Positions 1 through 13,104 of a stretch of 64,000 bases of DNA are shown in pieces. Numbering within the stretch: the first letter of the stretch is position 1; each line of letters starts with the position of its first letter. A program made the translations under genes and the position numbers. The DNA comes from Niebla homalea (Eukaryota > Ascomycota > Lecanoromycetes > Lecanorales > Ramalinaceae). Below the pieces are notes generated by a model, which made no database searches, was not told the origin of the DNA, and saw only the letters and a list, made by a program, of their open reading frames with translations. The stretch covers positions 62,001-126,000 of the forward strand of contig JAHGAU010000011.1 of the NCBI GenBank assembly GCA_019925105.1, written 5' to 3'.

Positions 1-596
1 GTCTTTTACCCTTTATAGCCCAATTTATAATATCGGTTAGGTCTTTAACGTAATATTTTTCCATATAATTATAAAGAGGCCTTTTAGCGCCTTTATCGCT
101 TCCTTTTTTTTTACTTTTCCCTTACGTATTTAATAATTATTTCTTTTTATAATTTATTCCTATTTACCTAATATCTCCCTGTCTTTATTTAGCTCTCTCT
201 TAATTTATATATACTTAATAAGGCCTTTTACGCCTCCGCTTACCCCCTATCCGTCCCCGCGTACCGTCCTCGTCCCCTCCGCCCTTTATTTATTACCCTT
301 TATAATAATACCTTTATGCGTTATATGCGTCCCTTTACGTATATCTTATTAATTATAGGCTCCCTATTCGATTTAAGGCCGTTCTATCTCGTATTCATTA
401 CGTCGTTTATACGACTTGTCACCGTTCCTGTTAACCTAGGCCGCTTGCCCTTCCTCCTTTTCTACCCTTACCACCATTCCGCTTCCGCCTGTCGCATTTA
501 AGGTATTGTCCTTACTGTTACTTGAGCTATACACGCGTGCATCGTTTCTGACCTCTGGGGTCCCGTTGTTCGTCGCCATCTCCATCATATTAAAAT
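1..596 (-). mobile_element. LINE 5' fragment (ORF1 start), inverted
   Basis: Read on the minus strand this is the start of the LINE family whose full copy lies at 27719-33527: a start codon followed by codons for MATNNGTPEV (about 588 down to 559), then ORF1 sequence running off the left window edge. It is the reverse complement of 6564-about 7140. The first 60-90 bp (about 500-596) are almost unmutated while the rest is strongly RIPed. The fragment ends abruptly against plus-strand LINE sequence at about 597-602. The 61-codon open frame on the plus strand at 316-501 is antisense to ORF1 and is not a gene. Confidence 0.85.
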
Positions 597-601
597 AATT
601 C

Positions 602-3600
602 ATATCTTAATATAAATAACCTTAAATTAAACCGTTAATATAATCTTATTATTACCGGTAAAGCAAACGTAAAAAACGGTTAAGGAAGTAAAGGTTTATA
701 TAAAAGCAAAAGAGATAATAATATAATTCGCGGACCTCCTTTACCTAAATAATAAAGATTAAATCGACTTCTTTATAGAGCGAATAATAGAGGTATTAAA
801 TAAAATAATCGATAAAATAATCTTATTAATAAAGCTTTTTTTAAAGAGCTAAAATTTATTAAAATAAAGGATATATAACCGCGATTATAAAGGTAAAAAG
901 GTTAATTAAATAAGTTTTTAAATATAAAAATTAAAAGATACTTAATTAATTAAAAGTTACTTAAAAAGAAAAAGAAAGGATTATTAAAAAGATTAAGTAA
1001 ATATACTTTTAATTTACGGTATATAATTTAATAGTTTTACTTTATAATATTTAAAAGTAAATAAAATATAATAAGGAATAAAATAAGAAATTAAAGTTTA
1101 TTTTTAAATTCCCGTCCTTTAAGAAATCCGATAATATATTAATTAATATTTTTAATGGTAAAATTAAGGCCCTTAATAGAGTATTTTTCCCCCCTCCGTT
1201 AAAAATTAACTTAAACGATATCGACAGCGTTACGTATTTTAACCCCATAATAGTAAATAAGGTAATAATATAAGATATAATAATTAAAGCGATTAATAAA
1301 TTAAAAAAAAATAAAGCCTTAAAATTAAATAAAATTCTCAATAGATTCCTATTAATAATAATCTTACCGTTTAAGAAGGTTTTTTTTTTAAAATATACCT
1401 TAATATTAATTATTATTTACGTAAGTTTAAGGAAACGAAAACGATTATCCTTAAGAAGTTTATTAAGCCGGATTACTTTAAGGTAAAATCTTATAGACTT
1501 ATAATACTTTTTTATAAGTTAAGGAAAACCTTAAAAACGGTAATAACGAAGATCCTTAATAATTATATAAAAAATTACGGATTTCTTTTTAATTAATAAA
1601 TAAAAATAAAAAGAAATTAATTAATAGAAATAACCCTTAAAAAATTAATCGATAATATATATATAATATAGGGTTACGGGAAGAAATATATTATAAGTTT
1701 TTTTTCTTTTAATATTATAAATACTTTTAATAAATTAAACTGTTAAAGGTTATTATATAACTTAAAAAAGAAAAAAATATTACCCTTTTTAATTAAATAA
1801 ATAAAGAATTTCTTAAATAATTAAGTTATATTAATTAACTTAAGATAAAAGATAAGCTTAATAAAATCCGTTATAATAAGGATTCCTTAAAAATCACTTT
1901 ATTTTTTTATATTATTTTTATTTTTGAATAATTTATTAATTAAAAAGTTTTTTAAATTAAAATAAAAAACTTAAGTTAAAAACTTTATTAATAACGTTTA
2001 TTTTTTAACCTATAACACCTTTATATATATAAATTATTTAAAATTAAAATAAACTTATAAAGCTTATTCTTAATAGATAAGAATTTATAAAGCTTAATTT
2101 ATATTATATAAATATAAATTTTTTTATATAATTAAAAGCCTAAAGTTATATAATATAATAATTATAGTAAACTTAAGTAAAATTACGGTATAACCGGAGG
2201 CCAATATTAAAGTCCTTAATTTTTAAGTAAATAAAAAGTTTAATTAAAAGGATTATATAAGAAAAATTTAAAAGAAAATAACTTTATAGGAAAAAGGCTT
2301 TACTTATCTTGCCGTATTAATATAGGGAGTTACGTTATAAAAAGCCCGAATTATTTATTAAGCCGTAATAAAGTTAATTATAATATATATTATAATTATT
2401 TAATATATATTTAAGGATACTTTAAGATAGAAGAAAAAGCTTATTTAAATATTATAAAAAGTCCAGAATTAATATTTAAAAGTAATTAATAATATTTATA
2501 AAATAACCTTTATTCCGGTATTAAAGTTTAAGGTTTTTATACCGTTAATTAAAATTTTATTGGATTAAATAATTACTTAAATAAGGTTAAAGAAATATAT
2601 ATACTTAATTATAATAATAAAAAACGGGCGGATCCGCCAGAATCTTAATAAGTTTTAAGTTAAAAAAATAAATTAAAGATACTTATCCCCTTTTTTATTA
2701 AATTAAAGTAGGAATAAATTAAGAAAAAGTTAATTTTACCGGTATTCCGGAAATTAATTTAAATATATATAAATTCCCGTTAAACGTAAGAAAAATTAAG
2801 ATTAAAAAGATTTAAAAAATAAAAACTATAATAATTATTTTATAGGTTATAATAAAGTAAATTAAATATTAATAAAAACTTAAAAACTTTATATTTTAAA
2901 ATTATTATTATTTAACTTTTAACGATAAAAAGATTATTAATAAGTATTTCCGCCGTTATAATATTATAAGGAAGGATAATAACGTATTAATAATTTAACT
3001 CCGGACGGGTAAAAACAATTTAATTTATTTCTTATTTATTATATATACCGGAAGTTAAATAAACGCCGGATATAAATATAAATAAAAAAAGTAAAACCTT
3101 ATATACGTCTTTATTTTTTATTCTTTATTTACGGAAATTAGATTAAAATTTATTATAAAAATTAATACTTATAATTATTATTAAATATTATTTATAAAAT
3201 AAAAAATTTAGGTAACCGTTAAGTTTATAATATTTACCGGATTATTATTATAATTTAATTTCGTTATAAAGATAAATAAGGTTATTAAAAACTTTATAAA
3301 AAAGGCCCGTTACCCGTAAAAAAAAAAAAAAAAGAAGCGGAAATTAATTATATTAATTATATAAACGGGAAAGCATCTTTTATAGCCGTAAAAATATAAT
3401 AATAAACGTTTATTAAAAGTTTTTAAAAAAGTTAATAATAATAATAATATAAAAAAAATATATATTAAATATATAAATATTAATAAAAATATTTAAAGGC
3501 GTTACATAAAGTTAAAGTAATATAAATATATAACGGAACGGAAGAATAATAAACTTAAGGGTAGCCTTTATAAGGATACGGTTATAATATTATAGATTTT

Positions 3601-3840
3601 CTTAAGGGAGTTAAAATATAAAAAGTATATAAATAAATTATTATTTTCTGGATAACCGTTAATATCCTTTACCTTAAAGGATAAAGGGTAAAGGTTTAAT
3701 AAACGCCGGTTTTTGCCTTAACGTTATAAATATTAGGTTTTTACGGTTACCAATAAGGCTAAAAAACCGCGTATTAAGGAACGCCGGAATTAAGTTAGCT
3801 AGATCCGTAATATAAATCAATCAATCAATCAATCAATCAA
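602..3840 (+). mobile_element. LINE 3' part (RT to tail), 5' truncated
   Basis: Aligns with 30300-33527 of the full-length LINE. It starts just after the endonuclease SDH-type motif and continues through reverse transcriptase and the C-terminal region to the tail. The RT catalytic FxDD box is recognisable at 1984-1995, where codons read F-I-N-N because both Asp codons became Asn (G to A). It ends in a CAAT tetranucleotide tail, the normal 3' end of this family. It is heavily RIPed with no usable frame. Together with the inverted ORF1 piece at 1-596 it looks like one 5'-inverted insertion. Confidence 0.85.
3815..3840 (+). repeat. LINE 3' tail, (CAAT)n
   Basis: Six tandem CAAT units directly follow the conserved LINE end (reading GATCCGTAATATAA). 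The same tail occurs at 33503-33527. It is followed by a TTTA tetranucleotide run at 3841-3856. Non-LTR elements of the I and Tad types often end in short tandem repeats instead of poly(A). Confidence 0.85.
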
Positions 3841-4017
3841 TTTATTTATTTATTTAACCAAGATATCGTTATAATAATTTATATTTATAAACCCTATAAG
3901 TAGCTTATAATCTATATATATAATTAATATTTCTTTTATATTTAATATATAGGAGAATCTCTCTTTAAGCGTAATAATAATTATTAATTCTTATTTATAA
4001 GTATTATAATTACGTTC
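3841..4017 (-). mobile_element. Gypsy fragment (pol, after RT)
   Basis: The reverse complement matches about 35130-35290 of the large Gypsy copy, the region between reverse transcriptase and integrase. It is a small leftover of the sequence into which the flanking LINE pieces inserted. Both borders are approximate. Confidence 0.7.
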
Positions 4018-6560
4018 CTTATTTAAAGGTTAAGGACTTTAATATTGGTATCCGGCTTTATTATAATTTTATTTAAGTTTATTATAATTATTATATTATA
4101 TAGCTTTAAGTTCTTAATTATATAAATAAATTTATATTTATACGGCGTAAATTAAGTTTTATAGGTTTTTAGTTATTAAAAATAAACTTTATAAGTTTAT
4201 TTTAATTCCAGATAATTTATATATATAAAAATATTATAGGTTAAAAGGTAAACGTTATTAATAAAGCTTCTAACTTAAACTTTTTGTTTTAACTTAATAA
4301 GCTTCTTAATCAATAAATTATTAAAAAATAAGAATAATATAAAAGAAATAAGCAATCCTTAAGGAATCCTTATTATAATAAGCTTTATTAAGCTTATTTT
4401 TTATTTTAGGTTAATTAATATAGCTTAATCGTTTAAAAAACTTTTTATTTATAATTTAAGAAGAATAATATCCTTTTTTTCTTTAAGTTATATAGTAACC
4501 TTTAATAATTTACTTTATCGAAAATATTTATAACATTAAAAAAAAGAAAACTTATAATATATCTTTTTCCGTAACTTTATATTATATATACGCCGTCGAT
4601 TAATTTTTTAAGGGCTATTTTTATTAATCGATTTCTTTTTATTCTTATTTATTAATCGGGAAGAAATCCGTAATTCTCTATATAATCGTTAAAGATCTTT
4701 ATTATTACCGTTTTTAAGGTTTTCCTTAATATATAAAGGAATATAATAGGTTTATAAGACTTTACCTTAAAGTAATCCGGCTTAATAAACTTCTTAAGGA
4801 TAATCGTTTTTATTTCCTTAAATTTATATAAATAATAATTAACGTTAAAATATATTTAAAAAAAGTAAATAAAGATCCTTTTGAACGGTAATATTATTAT
4901 TAATAGGAATTTATTAAGGATCTTATTTAATCTTAAGGCTTTATTCTTTTTTAATTTATTAATCGCTTTAATTATTATATTTTATATTATTACCTTATTT
5001 ATTAATACTGGGTTAAAGTATATAACGCCGTTAATATTATTTAAATTAATTTTTAACGGAAAAAGGAAAAATACTCCTTTAAAGGCCTTAATTTTACCGT
5101 TAAAAATATTAATTAATATATTATCGGGTCTTTTAAGGGATAAGAATTTAAAAATAAACTTTAATTCCCTACTTTATTCTTTATTATATTTCGTTAACTT
5201 TTAAATATTATAAGGTAAAATTATTAAATTATATATTATAAGTTAAAAATTTATTTACTTAACCTTCTTAATAATCTTCTCCTTTTCTTTTTAAATAACT
5301 TTTAATTAATTAAGTATTTTTTAATTCTTATATTTAAAATTTATTTTATTAACCTTTTTGCCTTTATAATCGCGGTTGTATACTTTTTATTTTAATAAGT
5401 TTTAACTTTTTAAAAGGGTTTTATTATTAAGATTATCTTATTAACTATTTCGTTTAATACCTTTATTATTTACTTTATAAAGAGGTTAATCCGGTTTTTA
5501 TTATTTAATTAAGGAAGGTCCGCGAATTATATTATTATCTCCTCCGTTTTCTTATAAATCTTTATTATTTTAACCGTTTTTTATGCTTTTTTTACCGGTA
5601 ATAATAAGGTCTTATTAATGGTTTAATTTAAGGTTATTTATATCGGTATATAATTTAAGTTATATTTTAAATCCTTTTATAGCTTATATATTATAACTAC
5701 GTTAATAACCTTTTCCGTATTAAAAGTTAAATTAATCGTTATTTTAAACTTATGATTTTTTTACGTAATAATCCCTTACAATATTAATAATAAAAGGTTA
5801 ATTTAAATAATAATTATTAATAAATTATTTAATTTAACGTAATTTATTATACGTTTTTCCTTATTTTATATATAATAATCTACCTTAAAGTCTTTAAGTA
5901 GTATATATTAACTTAAAGTAATTAAGACCTTTTTAAGTAGCGGTATTATAAACGGTTTTTTTTTTAATTAGTAGCGGGTTATATATATTATAAATATTAA
6001 GGTCACCCTTTAAATCCCCTTTTTTTATAATACGGAATATATAAAGGTTTTTATTATAATAAGTAATATCTTAATTATTTATGTTAAACCGCTTATTTAT
6101 AAAGAAGTATATTCTGGTTATCTTATCCCCCTTAAAGGTTAAATAGAATCTTTTTTTTAAGTTAATAAATAAATATATATATAGGTTATATAATAATTCC
6201 TATATTACTATAATATTAACGTTTTTAACTTCTTTAAACTTAAATATTAATATTATTACTTTAATTTTTTTATTATAGACGTTATATTATATTATTTTTA
6301 AAAGCGTTAATATATTATAAATTAACCTTTATAAAGGCTCCTTATTTATACTTATTTAAGTTACGGACTTCTTATTAAAGTTAAACGTTTTTTAATTTCA
6401 TATTTTCCCGGCTATTATTAAAGATATAAAACGGCCGGCTTTTAAAGTTAAAATTATAAAAAACTTCTTTTTCTTTATTTTATCCGTTATTATTATTTAC
6501 CTTTTATTATTTAATTAATTAAATTTACGTTATAAAGATTGCTTTTAAATTTATTGCTTA
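4018..6560 (-). mobile_element. LINE fragment, endonuclease to RT
   Basis: Minus-strand LINE sequence equivalent to about 29400-31920 of the full copy: the end of ORF1, the endonuclease and most of the RT. The mutated RT catalytic box lies near 4250-4268 on the minus strand. It lacks both the 3' tail and the ORF1 start. The right edge abuts the 5' end of a plus-strand LINE at 6561. The 107-codon open frame at 4881-5204 on the plus strand is antisense to RT and AT-biased; it is not a gene. Confidence 0.82.
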
Positions 6561-9500
6561 AGGATGGCGGCGAACAACGGGACCCCAGAGGTCAGAAACG
6601 ATGCACGCGTGCATAGCTTAAATAACAGTAAGGACAATACCTTAAATATAATAAGCGGAAGCGGAATAATAGTAAAATAAAGGGGGAGGAAGGGTAAGCG
6701 GTTTAAGTTAATAAAAATAATAATAAATTATATAAATAACGCGATAAATACGAGATAAAAAGGCCTTAAATTAAATAAAAAGTTTATAATTAATAAGATA
6801 CGTATAAAGGGACGTATATAACGTATAAAAGTATTATTATAAAAGGTAATAAATAAAAGGTAAAAAGGATAGGGATAATACGCGGGGACGGATAAAGGAT
6901 AAATAAAGGCGTAAAAGGCTTTATTAAGTATATATAAATTAAAAGAAAGCTAAATAAAGATAGAAAGATATTAAGTAAATAAGAATAAGTTATAAAAAGA
7001 AATAATTATTAAATACGCGGAGAAAAAATAAAAAAAGAAAAAATAGTAAAAACGCTAAAAAACCTCGTTATAATTATATAAAAGGATATTACGTTAAAGA
7101 CCTAATTAATATTATAAATTAAGTTATAAGGAGTAAAAGATATTTACGTAAATATAAGGAAAAATTTAAAAGAGTTAAAAAAGTTATATAAAGCTTAAAA
7201 AACGATAATAAAAACGCCGGCGAATAAAGGTAAAAGGAAATAAAAAGGATACGTATAAAATAAAAAAACAATAAGGGAGGCTTTAAAAAAGGAAGCGGGA
7301 ATAAATTAAATAGTAAAAGCCGTAAGGGCGGTACTGGTATTAACGATAAAGAAGGTAAGAATAAGGGAGAAAACGGCAACGTTAAAAAAAACAAAAACAA
7401 TAACCGTATAACTATTAAGTAAAAAGGAGAAAAATATAACGGTAAAAACAAACCCGTTATAATTAATAAAAACGTTTAAAATAACGGAAAAATTATTAAT
7501 AAAATAAATTATTACGATATATAAAATATAAAGTAAAAATATCCTTTTTAATATAATTTTATTAAAAATAAAGGAAAAACTAAAAAAGTTAAAAAAAAAT
7601 AAATTAATAAAGGGGGATATAAAACGGTAAAAATATTAAGGCAATCCTTTATTATCGTAATAAACGGGATATATTTAATAAGGTTTATAAAGGAGGAAGG
7701 AAAAGTTACCTTAAAGCGGATAAAAAAAAAGAATACGGTTTTTTATCTTAGGCTAAAAATCGTTATTTATAGTTTCTTTTTTATAATAAAAAAGTTAAAC
7801 GTTTTTAATTATATAAAAAGATATTCTACGGTTATTTTAAGCGTAACGTTAATAAGGATATATAATAATATTCTTAATAAAAGGGTAATAAAAAGTAAAT
7901 CTTTTAAATTAATAAGACCTTAAGACCGGATAACGGATATTTATTAATATTTTAAATATTAAAAGTATAAATATATTATTATAAAATACTTTAATAATAT
8001 AAAATATATAGTATATATTAAAAAGCATAATATATATAAATATATTAATTTAATAATAAAAAAATTAATAAAAAATACGTTAAAATACGTAACGTATAAT
8101 AATAATAATTACTTAACGTAAAACTTACGATATATAATAAGAACGAAGGAAACTTTATATAAAAAGATTAAGATAACGGTTAAAGTATTACGTTATAATT
8201 TATATAAACTTAAACCGGTAAAATAATTAAAAACGGTCTTAAGATATAAACGGAATTTATTAAACGGAGAAAATAAAACGTAATAATAAATAATATAAAG
8301 AAAAAGAAGTTTATAGTAATATTAACCCTTAAAGCCGGCCGCTTAACCGGGATTATTATTATAATGAAAAAATTAAGATAAATAACGTTTAATTTTAAAA
8401 AGAGACCGTTTATATAAATAAAAATTATTAAAAAAAGCCCAACGGACGTTAATATTTAATATATTTACGCTTTTAAAAGTAATATAATATAATATACGTA
8501 GGGAAATAATTAAAGCCGTAATATTAATATTTAAATTTAAGGAAATAAAAAATATTAATATTATAATAATATAAGAGTTATTATATAATTTATATATTTA
8601 CTTTTTAATTAATCCAGAAAATATTTTTTATTTAATATTTAAGGGTAATAAAATAACGCGGATATACTTTTTTATTAATAAAAGGCTAAATATAAATAGT
8701 TAAGACGTTATTTATTATAGAAGGAACCTATATATACTCCGGATCGTATAAAAAAGGGATATTAAGGGTAATTTAAATATTTATAATATATATAATCCGT
8801 TATCGGTTAATAAAAAAGGATTCTTTATAATCCTATTATTATATAATTTATAGAAAAAAAGGGTTTTATTTTTCTTTATAAATTAAATAGAAAGTTTCTT
8901 AAGTAATTAAGCGACGTTAATTAACCTAAAATAAAAGATAAATATAATAAAACCCGCGATAATAGGGATTCTTTAAAGGTTATTTATTTCCTTAATCTTA
9001 TTCCTATTTTTTAACGGCCTATTTATTAAAGACTTAATAAAATTAAAATAGAAGGTTTAAGTAAAAAGCTTAATTAATAATATTTACTTCTTAACTTATA
9101 ATACGTTTATTTATATAAACTATTTAAAATTAAAATAAGCTTATAAAGTTTACTTACGATAAATAAAAATATATAAGGCTTAGTTCGCCCCGTATAAGTA
9201 TAAATTTATTTATATAATAAGGAGTTTAAAGTTATATAATATAATAGTTATAATAAACTTAAGTAATATAACGGTAAAACCGGAAGTTAGTATTAAGGTA
9301 CTTAGCTTATAAATTAATAAAAAGCTAGACTACAAAAATTATATAAAAAAGGTTTAAAAAAAGATAGTTTCATAGGAGAAAAACCTTATTTACCTTATAA
9401 TATTAACGTAGGGAGCTACCTTATAAAAGTTAAAACCGTTTATTAAACGGTTATAAAGCCTACGATAATATATATGGTAATTATTTAATACGTATTTAAG

Positions 9501-10440
9501 GGTACGCTTAAATATAAAAAAAAGCCCGTTTAATAATTATAAAAGGTTTAAAACTAATACTTAAAAATAATAAATAAAATATATAAAATAATTCCTATCC
9601 TAATACTAAAATCTAAGGTTTTAATATTATTAATAAAGTTAACCTTAAATTAAATAATCGCTTAAGTGAAACTTAAAAAAAAATATAAACTTAATTACGT
9701 TAATAAAAAACGAATATATTTATTAAAACTATAAGAAACCTTCAATAAAAAAACGTAGAAAAATAATACTTACCTTTTTTACGGAAGTTAAATTAAAATA
9801 AGTTAAAAAAGAAGTTAACCTAATTTACGTTTAAGAAGTTAACGTAAAAGTATATAAACTCTTACTTAAAATAAGAATAGCGGAAAAGAAAAAGGCCGTA
9901 AAAATAATTTTAATAACGATTACCCTATAGATTATAGGGAGGTAAATAAAACGTTAACGTAAATATAAAGGATCGATCTCTTAAGGGTAACGGTACCCGG
10001 CGCTGGATAATAATAAGGTTATTAATAAGTATTTCCGGCGTTATAGGATTATAAAGAAAAATAATAACGCGTTAATAATTTAACTCCGGATAGGTAAAAA
10101 CGGCTTAATTTACTTCCTTTTTATCGTATACGTTAATAACCGGATTAACGTTAGCTATGAATATGGATAATAAAAGCAGGACGCTATATATATATTAATC
10201 TCCTATTTACTATTTAAAAAGCTTAAACTAGGATTAATTCAAAGGATAAGGATTAATAATTATCGTTAAATATTTATTAATAAAAAGGGTATTAAGGCGG
10301 CCGTTGGATTCATAATAATTACGGGCTTATTATTATAATTTAGTTTAATTAAGGAAATAAATAAAGTAATCGAAAACTTAACTAAGAAATTTCGCCGCCG
10401 ACCCAAAAGTAAAAAGTAGCGGCGGAAAAACTATACCTTA
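6561..10440 (+). mobile_element. LINE, 5' end intact, internally deleted
   Basis: Begins at the family's ORF1 start (ATG near 6564, MAANNGTPEV). It continues through ORF1, endonuclease and RT to a position equivalent to about 32990 of the full copy, where Gypsy sequence begins. At about 8838 it jumps from endonuclease (equivalent to about 29998) to mid-RT (equivalent to about 31442), so roughly 1.4 kb is missing. Similar short AT motifs (ATTATTATA) on both sides suggest a microhomology deletion. The RT box near 9070-9085 reads L-I-N-N. The first 85 bp are nearly unmutated. The 110-codon minus-strand frame at 7119-7451 is antisense to ORF1. Confidence 0.82.
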
Positions 10441-11786
10441 ATAATACCTATAATTATTAATAAATACGGGATAACCTTATAACTTATATAAATTTATCTT
10501 AATCTTCTCTATCCTTTATTTAATATAAAGTAAAAGGGTATATACTTTTTTCAATAAAGGAAATAAAATAATAATAAAAAGGGTAATAATACCATAATTA
10601 ATTCTTTGGTTTATATAATAATGCTTAACTTTACCTTTTTTATTTTAAGGGTATTAAGATATATATAAAATAAAATATATTATTATTAATATATTATTAA
10701 TATTAATAAAAGTGTTTTAAAGAAAAAGGTTTACGGGTACTTTAAGTAATTATTTTTTATTTTTATTTTTTTTTGTTTTTTTTTTAAAGAAAGGGTTAAG
10801 TCAATATATAAATATATAACGTTAATAAGGGTCTTTCTGGTTTCTTAAGTTGTTATATAAATATATATAAGTTATATCTTATTGTAAGTTCATATTTCCT
10901 TTTTAAATTAAAGTAAATTCTAATTATTTATTTTAATCTTCTTTATTTTCTATATAAAAGAGCCTTAAAAAGGGTACCATTAAATTAAATAAGTTTCACA
11001 GCGGTAATTCATATCGGTAACCGCTATAAGTTACTTTTAATATTCCTGGTATATATACGATATAATTATTAATATAAATATATTTATCTTTATTCTTTCC
11101 TATTAATTCTTTTAATCGGTTTTATTATTTATTTTCCTAATCTACCGTCTAGTTTTTCAATTCTTAATCGTTCGATTTATAATTTAAGGTAAAGGGCCTA
11201 TTACGTCCGGCCAGTATATTATATACCCTACGGTTATTTCCCAGGAATTTTAAAGACCGGTTTAAACCTCCGTAAGTAATTTAAAACTTAACTGCCGCTT
11301 AAATAGCTTTTAACTTAATAATTTACGTTTTAATAAGAAATATCTCTTTAAGAAATATATATAATTACTTAAGTCTTATTAAGGAATTTTATTTTTATTA
11401 TTTTTATCGTTAAGATATATAATTTAATTTAATTACTTTAATAATTATTAAGGAGTTTTATATATTTATTAATATTAAAATAGCCGGTATTACTTACAGG
11501 TCTTAAAAGATTACTTACCCGGTATAAAATGGTCTTTAGGATTAATTTTACGTCTCTAAGGAATATATACGATATTCTAAATTAAATTAAGGAGTTTTAT
11601 ATATAATAAACAGGTCGGTTATTCGGAATTATTCTATAAGACTTATAGTTTAATTATTTAGGATAATTTAATAAAACTTATAATTTAATTAGGTTTAATT
11701 ATTTTTATTAATTTTACAAGTTTTATAATTCGGTTATTACGGTTATTAATTATTAAATAATAATTTTACGTCGTTTAAGGTAATTG
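10441..11786 (-). mobile_element. Gypsy 5' internal region, inverted
   Basis: The reverse complement matches the start of the Gypsy internal region (22301-about 23640) and the second copy (41163-about 42480). It runs into the LTR at 11787. A shared landmark is the less mutated block around 11200-11300, whose complement is seen at about 41660-41720. It is truncated on the left by the LINE. Confidence 0.8.
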
Positions 11787-12665
11787 GTTTTTTTTAATTT
11801 TTTTTCTTTAATTATTTTAATTTCTTTTATTTTAAGAAAACGGCTTACATTAATATATAGGTCGTAATTTCCTTAACGATAATCTAAAATATCTGGTAAT
11901 ATATATAATTATTTTTTAATTAAAGTTTAAATCCGTTATTAACATAAAAAATATTATTGTTTTTTTATAATTAAAGCGTTTTAAAAAAGCTATCGTTTTT
12001 CTTTACTTTTTGATTTTTAATGGTTAATCGTTGATTAATAAATATTATTAATAATGCTTTATTAATACGTATAAATGGGGTCCCCGTATTAAATAAAGGT
12101 AATAATAAGAATATCCAAATAAGGGTACCTAAAAGGGGGTTATTTAAATATTTATATTTTTCTCGATTTTAATATTTATTTAATAAATAAGTAATAATTA
12201 AAAATATTCTATAAATATATATAAATCTATAGCCTATTATTCTTGATATATAAATATAATATAATAATAATAGAGGTCGGTTTAATATAATATCTTCGTA
12301 GTTTTTATTACCGTTAATTAAGGAAAAAGCATAATATATTATTTACGATTAAATTGTATAATTAAACCGAATTCCTTAATATATATAAGCAGATAAAAGC
12401 TTTCTTAAAACTCTTAAAAAAAATAAAAGGGAAGAAAAGAATAAAAGTAATAAAATAATAAATAATAATAAAGTATAATTAAAGATAAGCTATAGCCCTT
12501 ATATAAGTTAATAAGGTATAGGTTGCTTACTATAGTAATCCGTTATACCCTTTCTTTTTAAAGTATATATGAATTAATTTTACCCTTAGTTAGCCCTTTT
12601 GGTATTTCCATTCCTCCATGCACCCATCCGCAAGTTTGGTGTCTTCCATGCTCTCCCCCTTTCCA
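11787..12665 (-). repeat. Gypsy LTR, complete, inverted
   Basis: This is an 880-bp LTR in minus orientation; the other copies are at 20543-21421, 21422-22300 and 40912-41162. On its own strand it begins TGGAAAGGGGGAGAG at 12665. Its first 75 bp are essentially unRIPed and give the best view of the ancestral LTR start. The LTR end is near 11787, next to the internal region. Confidence 0.8.
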
Positions 12666-13104
12666 AAGGTCCTTAATATATATATATTACTTATATATAC
12701 TTTTTCCCCTTAAATTGTATTATTAATAATTATAACGGTTTTTAAAGGATTAAAACGTTCTTTGTTAGTGTGCGCCGGATTTTAATTTTTTTATTATCTT
12801 TAACTTTAATTTATTAAACGGTTTAAGATACTTAATACGTAATATAAATACTTTAAAATAATCCTTATAAAATAAATTAAGTATAAAAGTTTTATTTATC
12901 CTTTTTGATTTATATAAAGCTTTATACTCTTTTATAAAGCCCTTAATAAAAAATAACTTAAATTAATAAGGCTTAAGTTTTTTAAAATTTAAGGTAAAAT
13001 CACGTAATATAATTAATTATTTTTCCTTTAATAAGTTTTAATTTTATATTCTTTTATTATAATATTTTTTTATTAGTTTTTTATTACGTTTAATTTCTCT
13101 TTTT
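12666..13104 (-). mobile_element. Gypsy fragment downstream of integrase
   Basis: The reverse complement aligns with about 36790-37210 of the large Gypsy copy, the end of the integrase region. It is placed directly beside the LTR start, so this is a separate Gypsy piece interrupted by the LTR-bearing copy on its left and the LINE on its right. Confidence 0.7.

Noticed and set aside
316..501. 61-codon open frame, plus strand
   Set aside because: Antisense to RIPed LINE ORF1; no start context and no protein resemblance.
1051..1341. 96-codon open frame, minus strand
   Set aside because: Antisense to LINE RT. Similar antisense frames appear in other LINE copies (for example 4881-5204), which reflects shared ancestry and AT bias rather than a gene.
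7119..7451. 110-codon hydrophobic frame, minus strand
   Set aside because: Antisense to LINE ORF1; the Leu/Phe-rich product comes from AT-rich antisense codons.
10395..10440. CGCCGCC...GCGGCGG hairpin as terminator or regulatory site
   Set aside because: Short, imperfect, inside a decayed LINE and at its junction with Gypsy; most likely chance survival of GC codons.
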